Positions 55,161 through 64,000 of a DNA stretch of 64,000 nt are shown here, in pieces. The notes under the pieces are model-generated. The model searched no databases. It was given only the letters and a program-made list of their open reading frames with translations, and was not told the DNA's origin. Within the stretch, counting starts at the first letter, position 1. The number at the start of each line of letters is the position of its first letter. The stretch lies in contig MNCI01029297.1 of NCBI GenBank assembly GCA_015680685.1, forward strand, positions 473,727 through 537,726, written 5' to 3'. The position numbers and the translations under genes were made by a program. Origin of the DNA: Gnetum montanum. Lineage: Eukaryota > Streptophyta > Gnetopsida > Gnetales > Gnetaceae.

Positions 55161-58100
55161 GGTTTACTTGTAGTCCATCCTCATCATTGTGGAGTTCATG
55201 GGCATTCTGTGTTATATTGGCCATCCCACAGCCAATACTCCACTCCCTAACATATCGTTGGGGAAGGTTCACTATGGTTTTGACCCAGGGAAAAGGAATT
55301 CCTTGGCTACATTCTACAAAACTTTAGTGTGATGCTATGGTCACACTTGTCTATGGATGTGGCTACAACTATAGTGGACACCCTATTGTGTTGACCTAAT
55401 TGTCAAGTTCATTACTAACAATCTGCCTCCTAGGACATCAAGGGGATTAGTGGACATGATAATCCCATGCTACCTTATAGAGATCTAGATGATACTAGAG
55501 TATAGTTAGTATAATGCTGACAATACTCTAATGGTGGCACATTGGGCCCACACATTATTTCAAGACTCACTAACACCAGGTATCATCTACTTGGGTAAGC
55601 GTAATTGTTATAGTATTTTTTTTATGGCTTTATTAGCTCTACTGACTACTTTTCCTAACTCTATTGGTTTTATGATCTTCTTATAGGTACCAAGTCAATG
55701 ACCAAGGCTTGATCATTAACAATCAAATCTTAACAGTGGTTCAAATTGTGCTAGATGAATTCATCAAGAGCCCTTAGATTAGAACTATTTTGTATCAATA
55801 GTTAAAGGAAACTTTGATGCATACACTACAAGGTTCAACCTTGTATACAAGAAGTGTAAGGATGATAGGATGATGCACAACTAGTAGGTGGATTCCACTA
55901 ACTACATGGACTAAACCCTTTCAACTAGGACCTCCAATCAAACCATACTAAAGAAGAAGAAGAAAAGTAAGCATAAAGGCTATAGATTCTAATGTTTCTA
56001 AGTGTTCTATTGCTTTGAATAGTTGTTAAACTTGCTTATGTTGTTGTTGAAATTTGTTCATTTGCTTCACAGAACCTTCCACATCTGCTGATGTCACCAT
56101 ACCACTTTCAAGAGCACATCATGAGGATACACTCATCCTAAAGTTTGGTGAGGTGATACTAGCACAATAGTGGCTAAGGGGATAGGTGCCTAGATACATT
56201 CAAGCAAACATCTAGTGTGCAGGTTTGCTTGATGTATTCATGGCACCTATCCCTTCCATCCCTAACACAAAGATGTTGCATGTCATCAACTCCTTCAATG
56301 AGAAGGTTGGTCATTTTAGCACCATCATCTAGGGTGTGAAGGTTAATGTGGATATAGATGAGGGCCTCTTTTGCAACTTTTTTGGTGTCCCCGCTTATGG
56401 GACAAAGTTTTCCACTAAGATAGTAAAGGAATAGGCCATTGTGAGGAGGTTTTGGAGTGGCTTGGTGCCAACATGGGCCATTCCAAAATTTTCATGGATG
56501 GTTTCATGAACCTTGATGGAAAGGAATTTTATCCTTCATTTAGGTCTCATGCATTTTCTAAACTATTATTACAAAAGAAGATGATTGGCATCATGCACGG
56601 GTGGACCTTTAAGAAGGTCCTGATGGGTGATACCAAGTTCAACTGGGTGGCTGCTTTGGCTATTGGACTTCATGAGGAGATCCTTAGACTCTACATGGAT
56701 ACCTCTACAATAATCCATGTGCATTTTGTATTCTTTTTTGGTTATTTAAAAAGGTTTTTGAAGTTTCTAGTGGTGTATAGGAATAGGCAATGGGTTCCCC
56801 AAGACCCAAGCCAACTTTCTAAGCCTTGGATAAAGCACATTTATCCAATGATGTAGGCTTATAACCCATAGAGGGAATGGATTATATGTTATCCATTGCC
56901 ACCAAGGATCTTAATGTTAGTCAGTGTAAGTTCCTTGATAGCGTAGATGATAAGGAGCCTCTCATGTTTCCAATGAGTGTCCTAGAGGCCAAGTAACAAT
57001 GTAGGTAGGTTGAAGGAGCAACTAGAGAAAAAATCAAAAGGCCCATGGAGGAAGCACCATTAGCATTAGAATAACCCACCCCAAATAAGCGTAAGCTTAA
57101 GCTTAAGCCATTGTAGTAGGTAGTCATATGTATGCTTTATTTAAGTTTGGCTATTTTATGTTTTAAAGTTTATGGCTATGTTATGGTTTCATGTGTTAAC
57201 CAATTTTTTTTTTGTGCTATGGTTGTAGAAAAATGTTAGGTTATGGCAACCCAAGCTATTGCAGAGGAAGAACAAAGGCATGTAGAAGAGACACTCCTAA
57301 AGCAACCTGAGATTGATGGGTTTGCCAATGCAAATATAAACAATCTAGATGCCTTGTTTGGTGAGGTGGTGTTAGGTACATCCTCCATAATCATTCTAGA
57401 GGAAGAGGAGGAGGAGCTAGGTATAACCATGCCTTAATGATTTCATTATATCTTATGGTTTAATTTTTATTTTCATTATAACCATTTGATGATTTTTATG
57501 CTTATAGTAGTTCCTGAGCCACCAATGCAAGCCCCTATCCCTAAGTTTCATCTAAAACCATGGGTGGAGACTCCAAACAAGGTGGAGTTCATATGTGGAA
57601 GACTAAGGACATCATTGAATAGTTGCAATAGGTTTCATCCAAGATAGGTAGGGACTTCATTTTATGTGCCTTAGTTGTTTGGCTATGTCATAGGCTGTAC
57701 TTATGTTATGGTTATCTTAGATTACATATTATGTTTATTGGTTGTATTTTTATATTTGTGTAGTACCTTCTGTGGAGTGACTCCTTGCCTAAGCTTTTAT
57801 CTAATGTATCTAGTGTACCCTTGAAGTTGTACACCACTGCTATTGATCTAGCAATGTCATGTGCAAAAACTTCATGTAAGCTAGAGAGGTCCAATAAATT
57901 CCTATGGGAAAAGGTTGTGGCCTTGAGGGAGAAGACTCAATTGCAAGAGTAGATGATTAGAGATCACTGAGAACACAATTCCTTTATGGAAGCCCAAGTG
58001 GTTAACTCAGGGAAATTTTAGACTAAGGAGATCATGTAGGCCCACTATTGGCAAATCATTTGGGACAAAGTAGTAGTTTTACAAAATATGGTGGAACAAC

Positions 58101-58723
58101 AGATGTATATGGAACTCATCTTCTAGAAGGTTGATGACTGGAAAGATCACTATGCTTGGGTCCTAGAATGGGGTAAGAAATGAAAGGCCCACAAGAAATA
58201 GTACAAGGTGGATTGGGAGGCCTACCTTAAGTGGCTTAAGGAGGAGTCAGTTAAATAATGCAAAAGAGGGCTATTCATCTAGAGGATTTTGGTAGAGAGT
58301 GCTTATCAAATTTTTGAGAGTACTCTCACTATGGAGCAATCCCCCAGTACTCAGATTACAACCATGGTAGGTGAGACCTCTACGGTTGTTGTTACTCAAG
58401 AGCCACCTACCTGGACTATGATAAATAGGACTGACATCCTTTCTAGCATTGATCTTGAAAAGATTGACTGGGTCAACATGATAGAGGACAAGATCCTTCA
58501 TCATTTGGAGGAAGGCCTTTTACATCTACCCCCAAAAGTCATGGAGCCAAAATCCTCATAGTTTTGATGTATTTTATGTTTTCATTTTTGTTGTAAGTTG
58601 TGGTTTTGGCTATTGGTCACTAACTAGCTATGTGTTGTTGTATTTCAAACCTTAGGAGACATTGATCTCCCTAGTGATGAGGGTGGAGATAATCCACCAC
58701 TTCCTCCTCTAGATGCCCATTAG
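55161..58723 (+). pseudogene. aORF copy E: antisense gene, exons 2-8
   Basis: Most complete copy. Exons: 2 at 55161-55594, 3 at 55687-55966, 4 at 56073-57119, 5 at 57229-57420, 6 at 57508-57647, 7 at 57764-58560, 8 at 58656-58723. Lengths match B and D closely. Introns 2-7 are 87-116 bases, with acceptors TTATAG, TTCACAG, GGTTGTAG, CTTATAG, GTGTAG and CCTTAG. Protein: KLIVEFMGILCYIGHP-like start, NPYTTRF/KKCKDDRMMHN, DTLILKFGEV, FMAPIPSIP, EWLGANMGHSKIF, RSHAFSKLLLQKK, GWTFKKVLMGDTKFNWVAAL, QDPSQLSKPWIKHI, and a DNPPLPPLDAH ending before TAG. The open piece 56452-56856 is exon 4. Stops occur in most exons. About 1,000 codons with exon 1. Function unknown. Confidence 0.8.
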
Positions 58724-59164
58724 CATCCTTCATTTTCTCATTTCAACTTGTTGGCTATTTTTCATTTATTTTCATGTTGATGTCTAATGTTAGCCAAGAC
58801 TATTTTATAAATGATTGTTATTGTTTTTTGACATTTTTACCACACAGTGTGGTCATGACTATGTATGTTATTATCACTTTAAATTTACATTTAAGATTTT
58901 GGTTTTATTTTTGGCTATCTATATTATTGTAGTAAGCATTGTAAATGTTGTGAATGGCTACATTGAGGTTTTTTTAGCTATAACATTAAGTAGCTAATCA
59001 ATGCGACAATAGGCTAAATGAAAAATATAATGAAATAGATGGTTGCCAATTTAGGCCATGGTCAGTGCAATTTGTATTGTTTTGCCAATTAATACCATGG
59101 CAAGACATGTTACATTATGGTTACATTGCCAGTTTAAATTATTAGCAAACTATGATGGTAGTTT
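58724..59164 (-). other. Spacer and decayed border repeat between aORF and protease of E
   Basis: AT-rich. The GCCATGGTCAG, TACCATGGCAAG and TAGTTTATATTAACC region at 59040-59165 is the border repeat. It cuts off the last about 30 codons of the protease ORF. The plus ORF 58815-58997 is not supported. Confidence 0.5.
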
Positions 59165-60640
59165 ATATTAACCATCCCCTTCGCTAACGATGTTAAAAGG
59201 GAGTTCATCCCATAACACATCCCATTGCTTATCATTTTCATCATTGGGTTGTTTCTCTCGCTTGGGTTGATGGACCTCGTGACTAGGAGTTTCCTCCTAA
59301 AGCTCCACTTTAGACCCCTGCTCTTGTTCACATTGTTGATAGCTAGTAGAACTGTGCTATCACTATGAATGATGATTTCACCTCCTTCATAAGGGAGGTA
59401 AATTTCTTGGTGGATGGGTGAGTACACGACCTATAATTGAGCCAACCAAGGTCTTTCTAGGATAAGGTTGAACCTTGATGTTTCCTCCACCACCAAGAAT
59501 TTGGTGGCTATGGGGAATTGTTCCCCTATCATAAAATCCAAGGAGATAGACCCCTTAACTGTAGTCCTTAATCTACTAAAAGACTTGAGGAAAACTGTTG
59601 ATGTAGGTTGTATCTACTCAATTAGATCCAAGTGTTCAACAATGGTGCATGGGATGATGTTTTTTGTGGCTCCATCATCAACGTGTACCTGATGTACTTT
59701 AAACTGCCCTACATGTATGATTATGAATAAAGGAGCCCTAGTTACTTTGCTATTTTGGGGATTAAACTTTAATTTCCCTATTGCAAAATACTAGGGGTGT
59801 TTCCTTCTCCTCCTTTAGTGAGGAAGGAACCATCACTACATGGATTACTTGTTAGTAGGAATGTCCTCACTAATGGGGATGGAGGTCAACATTTAGATTA
59901 ATTCCTAACAAAGTATGGTGAAAGTCATGATCAGGTCGTATAAGCTTAGAGTTGTATTCTTTTGCTTGAGGGATTTCCTTACTTAGTCCATTTCACTAAG
60001 GAAGTTATTATCATTGGCCATGGGCTTGTCACCCTAGTTGTGCTTTACTTCCTCCATGCACCCCAAAATGCAAACTTCGACGTTAGGTTGTGGTTGTTGG
60101 GGCTTTTCCTTGTTCTTCTAGCTATGGTTTTTGGTGTCCTCTTCTAGCTTGTTGGTTGGAGCAGGTTGAGCAAAGGAGGTCATGGGTATAGGGGAGTGGG
60201 CTTCAGTGGGCCCACTTATTCTCATGCCTCTATCTACTTGTCATCCTTGTTGTTGGTCTTTTTCTTATGCTTCTTCTTTTTCTTAGTTGCCATTTTATGG
60301 TTGTTAGCCATTGGTTATGAGGAATAGGTAGTACCATTAGCCATCATAGGAGATCATTATGCAATTATTTAGGCTATGGCTAGTTGGGTTATATTAGGTT
60401 GGGAAATCTTAATAACAAAAGGATCCCTTGGAAGCATTCATGATGGTACTCTTATGAAAAAGGGGAATCTTAAGCTAGTGGAAGTTAAAGAAGCCCTTTC
60501 ATCACAAGGGGCTACTCATATCATGAATGATTCGCTTGGGGGATTTCCAATTGTCATTAATGTTAAATGCTAAAATCATGTAAGGGCTATCATTAGCATT
60601 CAACGTGTCCTTGTAGACCTACATTAACTAATTTTGTGGA
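59165..60640 (-). pseudogene. Aspartic protease of Element E (decayed)
   Basis: Minus strand: VHVVMVPSS, VHVDDGATKNIIPC (active site), FNLILERPWLAQL, IHQEIYLPYEGGEIIIHSDS, then LPFNIVSEGDG and the border repeat. The tail is truncated. The linker region includes a SKPTPIPMTSF-like segment. Stops and shifts. Confidence 0.8.
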
Positions 60641-62738
60641 TGAACTAAATTAGAAGCATCTAAGACCAGCTCCCTCCTATCTGTCATCCTCTGTAAGTCA
60701 TCCCTCAATGTAAGGTAGAAGTTTGTGTCATGACCAAGTAGCTAGTAATAGTGGCAAAAGCAACCTAACTTGAAGTATATAGGTATTTTTAGGTCATCTT
60801 TCATTACTCTAGTGGGATCTCTAGTTATTTCACAAAGCCTATCATGCTTCTTTCGGGAAGCTTTAAACATCAGTTTGTATTGAATACATCTACTTTTTAT
60901 TAGTTGGTCGAGCAACTTAGATGCCTTTAGAGGTAAGGTAGTGTACTTAGACCTATCCTAAATTTTTAAGTTAGGTCTAGTTTTTGTTCATACAGTGGTC
61001 CTATAGGTTCATGGTTGGTTATTATGATCATTGGTAGAGGCCTTGGGTGGCTTGATCCTTGGCCCATAATTTATGATCTTTACCTCTTTTGTCATAGTTT
61101 CTATGGTTGTATTGTTTTGTTTACTATTTTCTTTGTCTCTCCATGTGTGCTAATTTTTATATGCCATGTAGGATGAATCATAGCTAGCCTCCATAGCATC
61201 ATCTATATTCTTGGTTTAAGAAAATACTTGGTTGAGAGACTATGGATCAAGCTAGTAAAGTTTGGACTTGATAAAGTCATTTACTACCTCCTTGAATATG
61301 GCTAAAAGGTGGGCTTCTCCTATAAGCTCTAGTATTTCATTCAACAATCCATTCCACTATTTAATGAACTTCTGTACAAGCTCTAGGGATCCTTGCTTGA
61401 CCTTCATAATTTGGACAAGTGTTGTGTCAAGCCTTAAGTTATACTTGAATCAATTAACAAAATGGCCTATCAAGTCCTCAAGAGAGGATATGGATCCTCC
61501 AAGTAAGGCACAATACCAATCAAGAGCTCTCCTATTCAAGGACATGGAAAAATTCCTCATGATGGTATGAGGCCATGGTTGTAAGAGTAAGCATTTGAAT
61601 CTGAAGGTTATAACGTGAGCATTAAGGTTACCTTCTCCATTGTATTTGTTGAACTGGGGGCTAGGGACACTAGGAGGAAATGTCAAGGGTTGAACCACAT
61701 GACTAATGGGATCATCCTGGTAGAAGTCCATAATCTTGCTAGTTTGTAAAGTAAAGGCTTTAACCCTCTTCAACTCCTTTCTTAGGTCTTGGATCATTTG
61801 AAAGGCCTGATTCAAGCCCTGTGGTGGCCCTATTAGCTACAAGATTTGCACATATGGTTGTGGCATCTAATGTGATGCTTGTGGCCTTGTTATGGATTGT
61901 ATTATGGAAGAAAGAGGTTGTGTCATGGTTGTAGCTTGTGGGCCAAACCAGGAAAAGGAAGCTTGTGTTGAAACCTAAGGCACAAGTGGGACAAAGAGGA
62001 TGTATGACCCCTAAGTTGCTTGGGGTTCCATGGTGGAACCCACATAGGTATTCAATGGATTTGTGGTGGTGAAAACTATCGTTGATAGTTGTACAAATCA
62101 AGACTATGTGGCAAATGACATAGATGGGTTATAGACCATAGTTTGTCGCATCAATTAAGTTTGATGCATGGCTATGACTAGTGTGAGGTCAACTATGGTA
62201 GGGCAGGATGGAGTGAAAGATGGCAATACCATGCCCATGGAGAAAACAAAGGCATGAGGAGAAGGCTTGGTGGCCTTGGGAGTTGTTTATTGGAACAATA
62301 CCCCCAAGATGTTTTTGGGCTCAAATTCTACCCTAAACTCATCCTTCTCTTCCTATTGTTCCTTTGAGCTATGTTTGTTCTCTTCCTCCTCCATCTCAAT
62401 CAATTAGGCTAAGATACTAGCATAGATAGTGGTTAGAAGTATTTGGCCATAGGTAGAAGGGATGTACTCCTTTTACCATTACAGTGGATAAGTTCGAACT
62501 CCCTTTTGGCTTCTACTTCCAAACATGGAATGCACATTCTAGCTTGTATTTTGGCACAAATGAAGTTATATTGATCTTCATTTATGGTTGCAAAATTAGT
62601 AATTTTCCCCCTAACCCTCAAAGATTACCTACATTTAATGATAGTAAAGTATTTTGGTTCATAGACCCTCATGGCTTCTTAGCTAGGACCTTCACTAGTG
62701 TAGGTGAGGGACAACTTGATAGATTGTTGGAAAGACAT
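60641..62738 (-). pseudogene. Gag of Element E (decayed)
   Basis: ATG at 62738 (MSFQQSIKLSLTYT). RVYEPKYFTIIKC, TINEDQYNFICAKIQARM, KREFELIHCNGK, then IMDFYQDDPISHVVQPLTF, FNKYNGEGNLNAHVITF, CLLLQPWPHTIMRNFSMSL, ALDWYCALLGGSISSLEDLI (open 61450-61815), then the C-terminal LGYFKLGCFCHYY region. Compared here, it provides the uninterrupted version of the sequence into which A inserted. Confidence 0.87.
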
Positions 62739-63595
62739 TGTTGTAGTGCTAAAATGGCTTAAAATAAGCTATAAAATGAAATAATAGAGGTTAATCCAAA
62801 TAAGTGGAATTCAAAAATGATCAAAGGAAGCAAAAAAATTGAAAATTGAGTACTTCTTATAATTAGTAAGTCGGGGCTAGGGGGTTTATCCCTTTACCAA
62901 AACTAGAAAGCTAGGAACATTGTGTTAAGCCTCATCCATGGTGGCCTCCCAACTACCTCTATGCTAGTTATGCCAAGGGGGAATAGATGGGGGATGAGAT
63001 GATGAAAATATCATACCTTATAATCCAACATTGATGGGGGGAAAGGCTGAAAACCAAGGTGGAAAGTTGGTGTTTTTCCACTAAAACTAATTTTAGCATG
63101 TTGCCAATTCTCATAGCTAGGAAAGACAGGGGGAATCTAACTTTCAAAAGTTTGATGATTTTAGTAAGGGTTTCTCCACCAACTTTAGAAATTGGAAAAA
63201 AATAAATTGACAGCAAAAAAGGGAAAGGAGGGGAAATGTTTCAATGTTGGCCTTGGGCTAAAAAATTCATAGAAATTGTTGTGAAAAGTCACCATCCAAC
63301 CACATGTAACTTCCATGCTACAATCTTGGTAATAGAGGGGAAGGGGTAGCATTGATTCTTTAAAGGTTTTGGTGAGATGCCAACATTGACCTTGAAATTC
63401 AAAGTAACTACTATGAAAATCTTGAAAATACAAACACCTACAAATTCCACGTTGGGCTTTGATTGCAAGGGGGATGGGTTGCAATGTCATTTGATGTAAA
63501 AGTTGAAAGGTTTTGAAGAAAAAAATTGCAAATTATAGGATGGTAGGAAACATTGGCAATGATGGTCATAGGATCGAATGTAGAAATCAAGCAAA
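62739..63595 (-). other. Leader of Element E
   Basis: Non-coding. Resembles the A/B leader, but only one unit plus part of another is clear (62930-63110; 63290-63490). The minus ORFs 62968-63216 and 63185-63490 are not conserved. Confidence 0.45.
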
Positions 63596-63615
63596 GGCCC
63601 TCCTTCTAGTGCCAA
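63596..63615 (-). other. Primer-binding site of Element E
   Basis: The minus strand reads TTGGCACTAGAAGGAGGGCC, seven bases from the LTR end. The cleanest copy in the window. Confidence 0.65.
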
Positions 63616-63621
63616 GAAAAT

Positions 63622-64000
63622 TGTTGCAATTGGGAAAATTGATTCACTAGAAAAATTGATGGATCTAGTGTAGTAGCCTCAATCTTGAATCCCCAAGGCC
63701 CCCGAAAAGATGGGATTCAATGTACCCTATCAAATTTGACAAATCAGCTAGGACTTACAAAATGCAAAAATAAATGAATGATGAAAATAGTAATAAAAAA
63801 TTATAGATCTATAGAACAATGAAACAAATGAAGATTGTACACAAAAATGAAACTTTAAAACAATAAAGGAAGAGTTCCAAAAATGTGTACAATAAATGCT
63901 CATGAGAGTAAAAGGGATTCACTAGTGTAGGAGTTCAAAGCCCATTGAAGCTAATGCAATTTGCTCCATGATCTAGGTGCTAAGCCACTCCTAATTCTTT
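63622..64000 (-). repeat. 5' LTR of Element E (partial)
   Basis: Minus-strand end TTGCAACA, the best preserved family terminus. The rest matches the B LTR (for example CCATGATCTAGGTGCTAAGC at about 63966 and 42533). Continues beyond the window. Confidence 0.85.

Larger units (their letters stand above)
54006..64000 (-). mobile_element. Element E: Tat element, minus strand, 3' half missing in window
   Basis: From the right on the minus strand: LTR (64000-63622, partial), PBS, leader, gag (62738 to about 60650), protease (60640-59165), border repeat, then aORF on the plus strand (55161-58723). It ends at the left in aORF intron 1 (54006). RT, integrase and the 3' LTR are absent. It is close to A and B in sequence. 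Confidence 0.85.

Noticed and set aside
56921-57430. Minus-strand ORFs over aORF exons 4-5 of E
   Set aside because: Shadows. The plus strand carries the conserved exons.

Overview
This 64-kb window is non-genic plant DNA. It consists almost entirely of nested, decayed LTR retrotransposons. I see no intact host gene, no tRNA or rRNA gene and no CRISPR array. Giant Tat/Ogre-like Ty3-gypsy elements, heavy stop-codon decay (many CAA/CAG/TGG-type codons now read as stops) and near-absence of CpG point to a very large, heavily methylated seed-plant genome. A gymnosperm is my guess, but the species cannot be read from the sequence. One run of 104 N and one single N show that this is draft assembly.

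Layout. Element B (minus strand, from before position 1 to 43668) is a Tat-lineage gypsy element. It is split by Element A (plus strand, 15208-39262), a second element of the same family that inserted in B's gag with target duplication GTGGA. A's 3' LTR is split by a Ty1/copia element (30804-37641, target duplication TATCC/TCTCC). The copia protease is split in turn by a CpG-rich 909-bp solo LTR (32345-33253, perfect ACCAG duplication). This gives four nested levels. Right of B lie about 1.2 kb of other LTR-like sequence, then Element D (plus strand, 44880 to about 54005) and Element E (minus strand, about 54006 to beyond 64000). D and E are relatives of A and B, both lacking their 3' halves, joined tail to tail.

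The Tat family has an unusual plan: LTR (about 1.5 kb), long leader, gag-protease, a spacer of about 6-10 kb, then RT - RNase H - second (archaeal-type) RNase H - integrase, PPT, LTR. The spacer carries an antisense gene (called aORF here) of about eight exons and about 1,000 codons. Exon lengths, splice-site positions and a C-terminal PPLP motif are shared by independent copies in B, D and E, and A keeps a deleted remnant including exon 1. In all four elements the aORF runs opposite to gag-pol. Its introns can therefore survive retrotransposition, because they are not introns in the genomic RNA. A conserved acceptor-like site and ATG precede RT. A short GGCC-rich repeat recurs at the module borders, and the spacer also holds arrays of hairpin-forming units that share the AGCATGGAAA motif with the LTR U3.

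All coding regions are pseudogenes by frameshift, stop, deletion or loss of catalytic residues. Coordinates of decayed domains are approximate. LTR ends, target duplications and most exon borders were read base by base.
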